A DNA stretch of 64,000 bases from Rhodospirillaceae bacterium (GTDB lineage Bacteria > Pseudomonadota > Alphaproteobacteria > Dongiales > Dongiaceae). Location: contig SSEL01000006.1 in the NCBI GenBank assembly GCA_008012315.1, forward strand, positions 1-64,000. Direction: 5' to 3'. This document shows, piece by piece, positions 8,887-17,800 of the stretch. The notes under the pieces were generated by a model. The model saw only the letters and a program-made list of their open reading frames with translations, was not told the origin of the DNA and ran no database searches. Position numbers and translations under genes: made by a program. Positions within the stretch are counted from its first letter, which is position 1, and every line of letters begins with the position of its first letter.

Positions 8887-9198
8887 TCAGATCTGCATCC
8901 GCAGCACGTCCTGATAGGCCGCCACGACCTTGTCGCGCACGGCCGTCACAGTCTGTACGGTCAACTCGGCCGATGACACCGCCGTCACCACATCGGTCAT
9001 GTTGGCCTTGCCGACGCTGGCCGCCATGCTCTGCTTTTCATCTTCCTTGCCGGTGGCGATGGCCTGGTTGCCAAATTGCTGCAACAGTTCACCGAAACTG
9101 GGACCGACACGCTCTTCGCTCGGTGCCAGCGCCTGCCCGCCGGTCTGCTGGGCAGCGGCATTATAGGCGGCCAGGGCATTATTAATGGGAACGGTCAT
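8887..9198 (-). CDS. fliE: FliE, hook-basal body adaptor protein
   Basis: A 103-residue protein matching FliE, which links the MS-ring/export gate to the proximal rod. The conserved C-terminal helix (VVTAVSSAELTVQTVTAVRDKVVAAYQDVLRMQI) is present; the N-terminal third is low-complexity and Ala/Gln-rich, as is usual. The start has a strong GAGGGAGAG site. The gene order flgB-flgC-fliE-fliQ is standard for alphaproteobacteria. Confidence 0.95.
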   Translation of the reverse strand: MTVPINNALAAYNAAAQQTGGQALAPSEERVGPSFGELLQQFGNQAIATGKEDEKQSMAASVGKANMTDVVTAVSSAELTVQTVTAVRDKVVAAYQDVLRMQI

Positions 9199-9267
9199 CC
9201 TATCTCTCCCTCAAGCGCGCAGTGGCCTCACCGCGGGCTTTTGCATCCAGTGTCGGTCAGGATAATG

Positions 9268-9675
9268 TCAGCGCAGGATATCGATCGTCCGCTGCAGCAT
9301 GGTGCGCGACGCTTCGATCGTTTTCAAGTTTGCTTCGTAAGACCGCTCGGCTTCCCGCATATCGGTCAACTCGATCAGCGTGTTGACGTTCGGCAAGGTG
9401 ACATAGCCGCTCTTGTCGGCCGCCGGGTTGCCCGGATCGTATTTCTTGCGGAAATCGCTCTGGTCCTTGCCGATTTTGGATACCTGAACGGTTTCCAGGC
9501 CGAGTTCCTTGTTGAGTGCATTTTTGAAACTGATGGTCTTGCGCCGATACGGATCGCCGCCCGGCGTTTCCGCGACCGAATCCGCGTTCGCCAGGTTTTC
9601 GGAGATGACGCGCAGGCGTTCGCCCTGCACACGCATGCCCGCCGCCGCAATCATCAGGGAATCATTGAGATCCAT
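9268..9675 (-). CDS. flgC: FlgC, proximal rod protein
   Basis: A 135-residue rod protein. The N-terminal rod/hook signature (MIAAAGMRVQGERLRVISENLANADS) and the C-terminal D0 helix (MREAERSYEANLKTIEASRTMLQRTIDIL) flank a short middle, as expected for FlgC. AGGAG lies upstream of the ATG. It follows flgB by 36 bp. Confidence 0.96.
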   Translation of the reverse strand: MDLNDSLMIAAAGMRVQGERLRVISENLANADSVAETPGGDPYRRKTISFKNALNKELGLETVQVSKIGKDQSDFRKKYDPGNPAADKSGYVTLPNVNTLIELTDMREAERSYEANLKTIEASRTMLQRTIDILR

Positions 9676-9711
9676 CGCGCTCTCCTTCTGGCGTCACCGG
9701 GGTATCAGCGA

Positions 9712-10113
9712 TCAGCTGGTCCCGATGGCCCGCTTCATCATATCGACATGCTTGCGATAGAGGTTGGTGATCAGCTGGTAATTCGTCTGCGTCTCGGTCA
9801 CATGCATCATCTGCTCTTCCAGCACGACGGAGTTGCCGGCCGGCGCCGTTTCGTAGGGGTCTTTTTCCTTATCGCTGCCCGGCCCCTTCTTGACCGGAAC
9901 AGTGCCCTGCATATGCATCGGATTGGTCAGTTCCGGATTGACCGGCTGCAACCGCTTCACATGCTCCTCGAAACTCTGCGGCTTTAGATCGCGCGGGATG
10001 AAACCGGGGGTATCGGCATTGGCGACGTTCTGCGACAACACATCCTGCCGGGCATTGAGCCAACCCATCCGGTCGGTCATGCGCTGTAACAGCGGAATCT
10101 TCGTGAAATCCAT
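9712..10113 (-). CDS. flgB: FlgB, proximal rod protein
   Basis: A 133-residue rod protein. MGWLNARQDVLSQNVANADTPGF near the start is the flagellar rod-family signature, and the C-terminal helix (MMHVTETQTNYQLITNLYRKHVDMMKRAIG) is the other half of D0. The ATG at 10113 is preferred because it places the conserved helix near the N-terminus and has AAAAGG eight bases upstream; an in-frame start at 10149 would add 12 unconserved residues. First gene of the minus-strand operon; its upstream region holds two CtrA-type boxes. Confidence 0.95.
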   Translation of the reverse strand: MDFTKIPLLQRMTDRMGWLNARQDVLSQNVANADTPGFIPRDLKPQSFEEHVKRLQPVNPELTNPMHMQGTVPVKKGPGSDKEKDPYETAPAGNSVVLEEQMMHVTETQTNYQLITNLYRKHVDMMKRAIGTS

Positions 10114-10218
10114 CGAATCGGCCTTTTCATCCGGCACACATGCCGCCACTCAGCCGGCCGCCAGGCCCCCGGCTGTCCCGTCGCAGCATTCGTCCTTTGC
10201 ATCATCCGTCGGGCTGCT

Positions 10219-10233
10219 TAATAATCCCTTAAC
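10219..10233. promoter_or_regulatory. CtrA-type box TTAA-N7-TTAA (flgB side)
   Basis: TTAATAATCCCTTAA followed by C, a perfect match to the CtrA consensus TTAA-N7-TTAAC. It lies 106 bp upstream of the flgB start. CtrA itself is encoded at 61108, and CtrA control of early flagellar operons is established in Caulobacter; direct control here is inferred. Confidence 0.75.
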
Positions 10234-10279
10234 CCCAATCCATCAACTGAGTCGGCATCGAAGCCGGAGCGCCGGGAAT

Positions 10280-10295
10280 TGGCACGGACGACGCT
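10280..10295 (+). promoter_or_regulatory. Possible sigma-54 promoter (flhB-like/fliO/fliP operon)
   Basis: TGGCACG-GACG-ACGCT matches the -24 element TGGCACG perfectly and has GC exactly ten bases after GG, but the -12 element is ACGCT rather than TTGCT. It points toward the gene at 10477. The distance to that start (about 180 bp) is long, so this is only a candidate. Confidence 0.4.
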
Positions 10296-10330
10296 TAACT
10301 GCTTGATTTACGGGACGTTAACGTCTCTGA

Positions 10331-10345
10331 TTAAGGCTTCATTAA
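10331..10345. promoter_or_regulatory. CtrA-type box TTAA-N7-TTAA (flhB-like side)
   Basis: TTAAGGCTTCATTAA is a second perfect TTAA-N7-TTAA match, 132 bp upstream of the plus-strand gene at 10477 and about 218 bp upstream of flgB. It may serve the rightward operon containing fliO and fliP. Confidence 0.7.
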
Positions 10346-10476
10346 GCAAAACAAGTAAGACTGCAACAAGGTCGCGCGCCATTGGCACGGTATGGCGACA
10401 GGATCAGGACGGCAATTCTTTCTAACGGCCTCGGCGGCAGGCCCCTTCCGGCAAACCGGACAACAGATCGGGCAAG

Positions 10477-10977
10477 ATGGCAAAGGACGAAATCGGCCCC
10501 AACCGAACGCTTCCCCACAGATCGGCGGATCAACGGCAGGATGCGAATCCGGCCCAGGACGACTTGCAGCAAACGCGGCCGGGATCAAGCGGCTCGATGC
10601 GCGTGCGGCGCCCGGCGCCACGTTCCGACCGGGCGGCCGATGCCGCCAAGCCCGCTTTGGCGATCGCCCTGAGTTACAAGGATTCCGACGGCAAGGCCAA
10701 TGCCCGGCAGGCGCCGCGTGTCACGGCGACAGGGCGCGGATCGGTCGCCGAGCAAATCGTCGCCATCGCCTTCGCCAAGGGCGTTCCGGTCCGCGAAGAT
10801 GCCGACCTCGCGCAAATTCTCGCCACCGTCGATGTCGATGCCGAAATCCCCATCGATGCGCTTTCCGCGGTGGCGGAAATTCTTTCTTACCTTTATCGCC
10901 TCAATCGTCAGGCGCCGGACGGTGACGTTGTTTCGGAGCCGCCGCGTACGACACAGGCAACAGGAGACGCGACATGA
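10477..10977 (+). CDS. FlhB C-terminal domain-like protein (export switch paralogue)
   Basis: A 166-residue protein. Residues 1-55 are polar and low complexity. Residues 56-150 align by eye with the cytoplasmic domain of FlhB: KPALAIALSYKDSDGKANARQAPRVTATGRG corresponds to THYAVALKYDQNSMGAPRVTAKGTD of the FlhB here, followed by the conserved AFAKGVPVREDADLAQIL and AVAEILSYLYRLN. No TM segment is seen, and the NPTH cleavage motif is replaced by AKPA. It belongs to the small EscU/YscU/FlhB-like proteins (FlhX, YlqH) found in flagellar loci. FlhX can partly replace the FlhB C-domain in some bacteria; that role here is inference. Its stop overlaps the next start (ATGA). Confidence 0.8.
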   Translation: MAKDEIGPNRTLPHRSADQRQDANPAQDDLQQTRPGSSGSMRVRRPAPRSDRAADAAKPALAIALSYKDSDGKANARQAPRVTATGRGSVAEQIVAIAFAKGVPVREDADLAQILATVDVDAEIPIDALSAVAEILSYLYRLNRQAPDGDVVSEPPRTTQATGDAT

Positions 10978-11411
10978 CGGATTCTGTCATCCAGCATGAA
11001 GATGGGCAGCCGGGCTCTGTCGATCTGCACCAGACCATCGGCGAGCTGGCGGAGATGATCGATGTCGCGACCGTCCTGGCTCATCGCGGTGAACAAGTCG
11101 AACTGGACCTGCTGACAATGCGGGTTGCCGTTCTCTGCGATGCGATCGCCGGAGCGAACCGCAGCGAAGTGCAGGCTTTCCGGCCCGACCTCGAAGACAT
11201 GTTGGTTCACCTCGATCTATTGGAAAATGCCGTGCGGCGCCAGCGCGTGCATCTGGCGCTCAACCTGGAATCGGCGGATCGGCGGCTGCGGGCGCAGCTT
11301 GCCTACGGCCAGGGGCAGGCCCCCTCGCCCGCGCAAGCGCCTTCACTGGCGCAGTCCCATGATGCGCCGCCACCGGATGCACCCGCCGAAATGCCGCGGG
11401 ATAGCGACTGA
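10974..11411 (+). CDS. Conserved-context hypothetical protein of flagellar operon
   Basis: A 145-residue protein not recognised by eye. Residues 18-105 are predicted helical with heptad-like leucine spacing (DLHQTIGELAEMI, VELDLLTMRVAVLCDAI, LEDMLVHLDLLENAVRRQ), and the last 35 residues are Pro/Ala-rich and disordered. No signal peptide or TM segment is seen. It starts in a 4-bp overlap with the FlhB-like gene and ends 17 bp before fliO, so it is surely co-transcribed with export genes. A small cytoplasmic helical protein here could be an assembly factor or chaperone; that is a guess from context. Confidence 0.75.
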   Translation: MTDSVIQHEDGQPGSVDLHQTIGELAEMIDVATVLAHRGEQVELDLLTMRVAVLCDAIAGANRSEVQAFRPDLEDMLVHLDLLENAVRRQRVHLALNLESADRRLRAQLAYGQGQAPSPAQAPSLAQSHDAPPPDAPAEMPRDSD

Positions 11412-11428
11412 GAACCGAACGGATTCCG

Positions 11429-11893
11429 ATGGAAGTCGATAGCTATCTCCGGTTCATTCTTGCCCTGCTCCTCGTCCTCGGCTTGCTGGCCCTGGCGGCG
11501 TGGCTCCTGCGGCGTTCCGGCTACGGCGCCAAACTGGGCCGGTCGCGCCGGTTGGCCGCCATCGAAAGCCTGACACTCGGCCCGCGCCACCGCCTCATGC
11601 TCATTCGCCGCGACGGCATCGAGCATCTCCTGTTGCTCGGTCCGCATGGAGATACCGTGGTAGAGCGAAACATCTCCATGCACGGCATGTCCGCCCAAGG
11701 CGCGCCCGCACACGGTGCGCCCACTCACGGCCCATCCACCCACGGCGCCGGCCAGGGACAGCGTCGATCAGCGGATATTCAGGACGCCAGCTTCGCCGAA
11801 CTGCTGCGTGGCGCGGGGGATAGCGACCAGCGCGAGAACACATCCGACGGCACGACCGCGCGCGATAGTCACTCACGGAAAGACCAATCTTGA
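11429..11893 (+). CDS. fliO: FliO, flagellar export gate assembly protein
   Basis: A 154-residue protein with one N-terminal TM helix (residues 8-28, [21 protein letters not shown]) followed by the FliO cytoplasmic beta domain ([39 protein letters not shown]). The C-terminal 60 residues are a His/Gly/Pro-rich tail containing short repeats of the type [13 protein letters not shown]. FliO helps assemble the FliP ring. It directly precedes fliP; the two overlap by 4 bp. Confidence 0.9.
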   Translation: MEVDSYLRFILALLLVLGLLALAAWLLRRSGYGAKLGRSRRLAAIESLTLGPRHRLMLIRRDGIEHLLLLGPHGDTVVERNISMHGMSAQGAPAHGAPTHGPSTHGAGQGQRRSADIQDASFAELLRGAGDSDQRENTSDGTTARDSHSRKDQS

Positions 11894-12726
11894 AGCAGTT
11901 TTCTTTGTCACTGCGCGCCCGTCGGCCGCGCCTGCGGGCGCGCTGCACGGCTCTCCCGAAACCGACCGTCCTCAGACTGGCGGCGTTTGCCTGCCTTGGC
12001 GCCGCCTTTGCCTTGGGCTGCCTGGCGATGGCCTTTCCGGCCGCGGCACAGAGTGTGACCTTCAATCTCGGCAATACGCCCACCGGCGGCATGACCGGCC
12101 GTATCGTCCAGATCATCGCGCTGATGACGGTGCTCAGCCTGGCGCCGGGCATCCTGATGATGGTCACATCCTTTACCCGGATTGTGATCGTCCTGTCGCT
12201 GTTACGGTCGGCCCTGGGCACGGCCACGTCGCCGCCCAATACCGTCCTGGTGAGCCTTGCATTGTTCCTGACCGCCTTCGTCATGGCCCCGACCTTTCAA
12301 AAGGCCTATGACACGGCGGTCGCGCCGCTCGTTGCCGAACAGATCAATGAGCAGGAAGCCTTCACCCGCGTCCAGGTGCCGTTCAAGGATTTCATGCTAA
12401 GTCAGGTGCGGGAAAAGGATCTGCGCCTGTTCATGGATCTTGCCAATATCGATCAGGTGGCGACGCCACAGGATACGCCGCTCCAGGTCTTGATCCCGGC
12501 TTTCATGGTCGGGGAGTTAAGGCGCGCTTTCGAGATCGGCTTCCTGCTCTTCGTGCCCTTCCTCATCATCGATATGGTGGTCGCATCCATTCTGATGTCG
12601 ATGGGCATGATGATGCTGCCACCGGTCATGATCGCCCTGCCGTTCAAGCTGATCTTCTTCGTGCTGGTCGATGGCTGGTATCTGGTGGCCGGCAGCCTGG
12701 TTCGCAGCTTCAACGGCGGTGGATGA
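11890..12726 (+). CDS. fliP: FliP, flagellar export gate protein
   Basis: A 278-residue FliP with a cleavable N-terminal signal (to about residue 54, AAAQS), then TM segments with the family signatures [29 protein letters not shown] and [23 protein letters not shown]. It forms the pentameric ring of the export gate with FliQ and FliR. The start is a TTG that overlaps the fliO stop (TTGA); GGAAAG lies about eight bases upstream. An internal ATG 12 residues before the mature protein is a poorer choice because it would shorten the signal peptide. Last gene of its operon. Confidence 0.95.
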   Translation: MKQFSLSLRARRPRLRARCTALPKPTVLRLAAFACLGAAFALGCLAMAFPAAAQSVTFNLGNTPTGGMTGRIVQIIALMTVLSLAPGILMMVTSFTRIVIVLSLLRSALGTATSPPNTVLVSLALFLTAFVMAPTFQKAYDTAVAPLVAEQINEQEAFTRVQVPFKDFMLSQVREKDLRLFMDLANIDQVATPQDTPLQVLIPAFMVGELRRAFEIGFLLFVPFLIIDMVVASILMSMGMMMLPPVMIALPFKLIFFVLVDGWYLVAGSLVRSFNGGG

Positions 12727-12750
12727 TCCCACGATGCCGGTGCAAAGCCG

Positions 12751-12786
12751 GACCGGAACGGCCTGATCTAGATATGCGTTCCGGTC
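12751..12786. terminator. Possible bidirectional hairpin between fliP and the ATP-grasp gene
   Basis: GACCGGAACG (12751-12760) and CGTTCCGGTC (12777-12786) form a perfect 10-bp stem around a 16-nt loop, in the gap between two convergent genes. No T-tract follows on either side, so intrinsic termination is uncertain; it overlaps the last codons of the minus-strand gene. Confidence 0.35.
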
Positions 12787-14588
12787 AGCTTCGGATCGAG
12801 TCCCCGCTGGCCGGGCTGCGGCACGGCGTTGAGGATCTGGAGAAAATCCAGAATGGGCTGCGCCAGCAGACTGTCGCCGATCGGCTCATCGTAGGCACTC
12901 TGCAGCAACTCCACATCCGGTAGCGCCGTTGCTCCGAGAATGGCGATGCCATCCTCCTTATAGGCAATATCCCAGCCGATGATAAACCGGTCGGGGCATT
13001 GTGCATGGGCCTCGCAGGCAAGGGCCTTGATTTCCGACCACATTGGCATGGTGAGGCCGGCAATCTGCCCATTCGTCGCGGGGTGGCGGAAGTGCCGTCC
13101 CAGATCGCGCCGCGGCTGGTCGACAACCGCTTCCCCAACCTGGCCATCCGCCATATTGATGGGTGCAGCCAGCGCGGCAATCGCGCCGCGCACCGGCTCC
13201 GTCTCTCCCCCGCTTTCGCTGCGGTCTTGGGCCCCGGTGACCAACCGCAGCAGGCCATGCGTGGCGCAGATATCCTCCGCCTTCGTCCGGCAGGTAATGA
13301 CCCGGACAACGGCAAGAGCGTCACCGGCCATATCATGCAAGCCGGCGGGGCAATCAGGTTTCTGCAGGATAAGCCATGACCCGGCGGCCAATCGGCTGAA
13401 TCGGCCGCGGCCCAGGAATGGCACGATCTGCTTGTTGCGCCCCCAGTGATCGTCCTTTTCCGCATGTCGCGGCATCGCCAGAAGATCGCGATCAAGCATT
13501 CCCGGTGACATGTCGCCGACATAGTCGAGACGGCCGTTTTCGGCAACCAGCAGGGCCGGCAGATACGGCAGGCCGCGCTCTTCACAGAACGCCCCCAGCA
13601 ACAGCCGGTCGCTGAGATCGGACGATTTCCCGCTGACCTGCTTTGCCAGCAGATGATCGATGGCGGCAAACAGACCGTTCGATGTTTCCAGATTTGTCAG
13701 ATAGCCACCGGCCCGATCGTATTTGAGCCGTTGATACAATCCGAAGCGATAATAGGCGCTGGCATCCAGCCCCTGGCGCCAGCCGAGGCGAAGAATGTCG
13801 GCCACCTGCCAATGGATATCTTTGTTCTGCCGCTCCCGGATTTGCGGCGCTGCGATCGGCAGCCAACTGGCCAGCCGCGTGCACCACAGGCCGGCACTGT
13901 AACCCGGCAGCCGTTCACGCTGCCATGAATACCCGGCACGATTGGCCAAATTCAGCCTGACCAGCAGATACCTGGATAATTCACCGAGCTTTTTCACCCC
14001 GCCTGCCCGCGCCAACCGATGATAGCGCAGCGACAGCAGGAAAACCGCGACGCCAATCAGATAGACCTGCAAGGCGGCGAACTGACCGAAATCCGTGATG
14101 ACGTCGATTGCATCGACGTTCCGGTGCCAATGCAATTCCAGCGAGGCATTCAAGACGTCCAGAATCGTCGCCACGCTCTGCATCAGGAAACCGAAGAGAA
14201 ACAGGTTGCGCGCCATGATCGGCGGCGGATCGAATTTCGAGATCATCCAAAGCGTGAGCGGGCTGACGATCAGCAGCACGCAGTCGGCGACGTCATCGAT
14301 ACCGAAGTTCTTTTGCAGTGCCTGGCCGTAAGGCTCGACGAATTGTGCTGCGGCAACCGTGCAAAAAACCCCGATCAAGCCGATCCAGATTCGTTTGGCC
14401 ACCCGGTTGGGCACCCCAAGAGCAATGCGTGCAAAAGCGAGCAGACAGAAAGCGAGTGCCGTCACACCGGTCAGCGGATTGATCACCCAATCATCTGCCG
14501 GCGCCGGAGACAACCCGATGTAAACTGCCACCAGTGTTGTGATCAGGAGAAAGCCGGGAAGGGCTCTTTGGGCGTCGCTAAACAACAT
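12768..14588 (-). CDS. Multi-TM protein fused to sugar-transfer-associated ATP-grasp domain
   Basis: A 606-residue protein from the ATG at 14588 (a TTG at 14636 would add 16 residues; neither has a clear ribosome site). Residues 1-190 contain about six TM helices. Residues about 220-606 are soluble. The C-terminal 150 residues follow the layout of the sugar-transfer-associated ATP-grasp family: a VVRVIT strand, APIN..DGQVGEAV, HPATNGQIAGLTMPMWSEIKALACEAH, then FIIGWDIAYKEDGIAILG. The family is thought to ligate carboxylates in exopolysaccharide synthesis. The usual final acidic/Asn metal ligands (EGN) appear as GAT here, so activity is uncertain. Fusion to a membrane domain is unusual. It lies between the fliP and TPR operons. 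Confidence 0.6.
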   Translation of the reverse strand: MLFSDAQRALPGFLLITTLVAVYIGLSPAPADDWVINPLTGVTALAFCLLAFARIALGVPNRVAKRIWIGLIGVFCTVAAAQFVEPYGQALQKNFGIDDVADCVLLIVSPLTLWMISKFDPPPIMARNLFLFGFLMQSVATILDVLNASLELHWHRNVDAIDVITDFGQFAALQVYLIGVAVFLLSLRYHRLARAGGVKKLGELSRYLLVRLNLANRAGYSWQRERLPGYSAGLWCTRLASWLPIAAPQIRERQNKDIHWQVADILRLGWRQGLDASAYYRFGLYQRLKYDRAGGYLTNLETSNGLFAAIDHLLAKQVSGKSSDLSDRLLLGAFCEERGLPYLPALLVAENGRLDYVGDMSPGMLDRDLLAMPRHAEKDDHWGRNKQIVPFLGRGRFSRLAAGSWLILQKPDCPAGLHDMAGDALAVVRVITCRTKAEDICATHGLLRLVTGAQDRSESGGETEPVRGAIAALAAPINMADGQVGEAVVDQPRRDLGRHFRHPATNGQIAGLTMPMWSEIKALACEAHAQCPDRFIIGWDIAYKEDGIAILGATALPDVELLQSAYDEPIGDSLLAQPILDFLQILNAVPQPGQRGLDPKLTGTHI

Positions 14589-14813
14589 TGGCTGAACCGA
14601 CTGGGATATGGGATTGAACCGGTCCCGCCGTCGCAAGGCCGATCATATGCGTGTTCAGGCTGGAGATTATTCCTCGGCGTCTGCCGAGCCAAGCAAAAGT
14701 TGGTCACGCACTCAGGTAACTATGCTCAGCAAAAGGATTCTTTACAGGGACAGACTGCCGGTGGAAAGCCTGAGTCACAACCTTATATTGCCTAAATAAA
14801 TTAAAATTAACGT

Positions 14814-14864
14814 AAAAAATGTCCATATGCCCAGCCCGCGGGCGGAAAATACCCGAACGGGCAT
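14814..14864 (-). terminator. Candidate terminator of the fliL-to-TPR operon
   Basis: On the minus strand, ATGCCC (14864-14859) pairs with GGGCAT (14832-14827) enclosing smaller GC-rich hairpins (CCCGTTCGGG and GCCCGCGGGC), followed by six T residues (14819-14814). It lies 19 bp past the TPR gene stop in an AT-rich gap. Stem pairing is composite, so confidence is moderate. Confidence 0.4.
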
Positions 14865-14882
14865 GCAAAGGAGACCGCAATA

Positions 14883-17800
14883 TCAGTTGGTGGCGGCTGT
14901 GTTGCTTAGGCTAGCCTGGCGCAGGCGGGCGCGATATTCGTCCACGAAACTGCTGATTTGATCGACGCTGGCCATTTCGGCGCTGACGGAATCGGCAAGC
15001 CCATTGCTCGGCGATGTCAGCATGGTGAAGCTTTTCGCCAGGTTGGTCTGTGCCATGTTCTTCCCATATTGCCGGGCCAGGCCGCGCAAACCGCTGCGAT
15101 CACCTGAAAGTGACAATGCGACGGCGCGATTGAGGACAACCCGGCCCAGCCGCTCTTTGAAAGCCTCGTTACGCAGCCGGTTCATGACGTCCGTGAACGT
15201 GGCCGGACCCGATGGTGCGTCGTCCGGCGCTTGCGCGGTCGCAGAGCCAGTCGTCGCCGGGTCAGAAGAGTCACGCAGAACTGCCGTCGGGTCGATAGCG
15301 ACGTCATTCTTGGTCATGATTGCGGCCGCCTGCCGGGCAATATTGGTCTCTTCCGCATCCATGACCTGTCCCAGCGCATCTGCCGCGGCCGGCCATTCCT
15401 GTAATTGCCACAGCATGTCGGCACGCAACCAGCGCGCTGACAGACTGTCATCGTCCTTGATCTCGTCCAGTGCCCGAAGCGTCTGCCCCTGACCGAAGTC
15501 CGCCTGTGCCTGCAACTGGCGGCGGGATGCGATCAGATCGTCGGGCAAGGCATCGGTGACCTCGCTGCTCTTCAGCGCCTGATCGGCCAGATCGGGCTTA
15601 TTGTCCAGCAACCTGATGGCGGCCAGGCGGGCCCCGGCCCGTGCCTTATCGATCCCGCTCAAGCGATGTTTCACTTGCATATCCAATAAGTTTGCAGCGC
15701 CATCCAGCAAGTCGACCTTCACCAGACGATCGGCAAGCCCGGCGATCATACGATCGCCATCGGGGCCGCTTGGCGTCAGTTCGCGGAATTCATCATAAAG
15801 CGCAACCGCGGTCAGCGGACTGAGGCGATCCGCCCCCCCGTCCAGATAGAGATGACGAAACGCATCCGTCATCTCCTGCGCCACATCCTTCGATTCCGGA
15901 CGTGAGGCGAAATTGGTGACGGCCTGGCGCAAAGTGAGAAGCCCGCGGCGCGGTTGATCCGCTTCCAGATAGACTTCACCGAGCTTCCGCAGCAAAGCGA
16001 ATTCGAAACCGCCACCACGCGACAAGAACCGCAATGCTTCCAACGGCTCGACAGCCTCGGCGGGCGTCATTTTCTTCGCCCGCAGCTTTTCATTGACGAT
16101 GGCGAATTGCGATTCCGCCTTGACGTCATCAACCGGACTGTTGTTCAGCGCTTCCCAGGTCTTGAAGGCTCCTTCGGTCTTGCCCAGTTTCAACTGCCGC
16201 AATCCATCAAGGTAATTGAGGCGGTCGGTGGTTTCGGCATCGGGCATGTCGACGCGCATGGCATCGGCGAAAGCTTGCGAAGCCATCGGATTGCCGCCGT
16301 CGATGAGCGTGCGCATGATGGTCAGGCCAAGCTGTGTGCGCAGCGGCTTCGGATAGTCCCGCAGATTGGGCAGAGGCTCACTGAAGAATTTTGTCGCGGC
16401 CTCGTTGTCGCCACGGGTAGCGGCGAGAATGCCACGAAAGAGGCTGGCTTCGGGGGATGATCCGACAAGCGGATTTCCCAAAAGCTTTGCCGCTTCATCG
16501 AGATCGCCATTCAACGCATGCGCCGCACCCGCCAGGGTCAACGTCTGCTTATTGCTCAGCGGGGCCGACCGTTCGTCGCTGATCAGGTTGAGCATGCCGG
16601 TCGCTTCCTGTACCAGGCCATGCGCGAAGAGGAATTCAGCCAGCTGGAGACGAGCGTCGTTACGGCGTACCGGCGAAGCTTCTGTAATAGCCTCTTCCAG
16701 CTCGTCGCGATCTTTCAGGAACGTCGCATCTCCGCCGCGGCGCCAGGCCGGCAGATCGAAGATCCCGGCTGCCGGCACGGGCGCCTGATTGGATGCCGCC
16801 TTTTCGGCAGGTGCAGCCGAGGCTTGCGCGACATTCGGCTTGGTCGCCAGCGATGTGGTAATCACCACGCCGTTCGGCAGTGTCTGCATCGACACATTAT
16901 CGGCAAAGGGCTCGGCCGCGACACCCTGGTAACTCGGCAAGAGCTTGAATTCCGGCCAGGCTGCCGGCTGAACGACACCGAGACCGGTTTGCGTCAACGG
17001 CGCCACCAGCAACCGGTCGCCGGCGGCGGGGTCGGGCAAGGTCAGTATCGGTCCGGGATGATCGGCTTGCAACAACAGGCTGGAACCGCCTTGCGCCAGT
17101 GTCTCACGCCGCTGTGGCAGATCCTTGGTCGGCGGACCGGGGCGGCCGGGGGTCAGATCGATCACCCAGGTATTGCCGCTCTGATTGAGAACAGGCGCCG
17201 GCACATTGCTTTCCGACGGCGCCAGAAGGCGAAGACCCGCGGCATACTTGCTGTCGATTGCCTCGACCCGCCCGAGCGCCGTCAACGGCGCCGCATCAAG
17301 CGATTTGCCGCTGAAATGCGCCGGCGCACCAAAGACCAGCCAAAGCGCATTGCCACGCTTGAAAGCCGCCAATCCGGTCGCGGAAGGCCATTGGAAGCTC
17401 AGGATCGCGCCACCATTCGCGGCCGGGGCCACGGTAACCGGCACATCGACAGCACTTGGCGGCGGTGCCGGCTCTTCTTGCGCAGCAGCAGCCATCGGTT
17501 GGGTCGAAATTTCCGACGCCGTGGAGGAAGCTGGAGATGATGAAGCTGCGGATGATGAAGCGGGAGATGCGGCGGGAGCGATTTCCGTCTCCGTGGCGCC
17601 AATCGGCTGTCCCGGCAAAGCAACGAGCGGCTCCAGGCCGGCGAAAGCGCCTGCGCTGTGGCTCTCTTGATTAGCTGCCGCTTCCGGCTCCGACGGTAAT
17701 TTGTTGTCGGCAATATGCTTGGTCTCGGCACGCGTTTTGCCCTGATCGAAGAAATCCAGCACCACCGTGCGGCCCTGATGCGTGCCGCGCGGCTCGACGC

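Larger units (their letters stand above)
10114..10476. promoter_or_regulatory. Divergent flgB / flhB-like promoter region
   Basis: This 363-bp gene-free stretch between two divergent flagellar operons is clearly richer in A+T than its surroundings from about 10215 to 10375. It contains two perfect TTAA-N7-TTAA motifs (10219-10233 and 10331-10345), a sigma-54-like element reading rightward (10280-10295), and the 12-bp perfect palindrome GACGTTAACGTC at 10314-10325. No open frame with coding character or ribosome site is apparent inside it. Confidence 0.75.

Noticed and set aside
10383-10398. Second TGGCACG near the flhB-like gene as a sigma-54 promoter
   Set aside because: The next GC is nine, not ten, bases after the GG, a spacing sigma-54 does not tolerate well.
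14797-14820. TTAA-rich stretch as a CtrA box
   Set aside because: The tetramers are spaced by three bases or have GTAA in the second position, so the TTAA-N7-TTAA pattern is not met.
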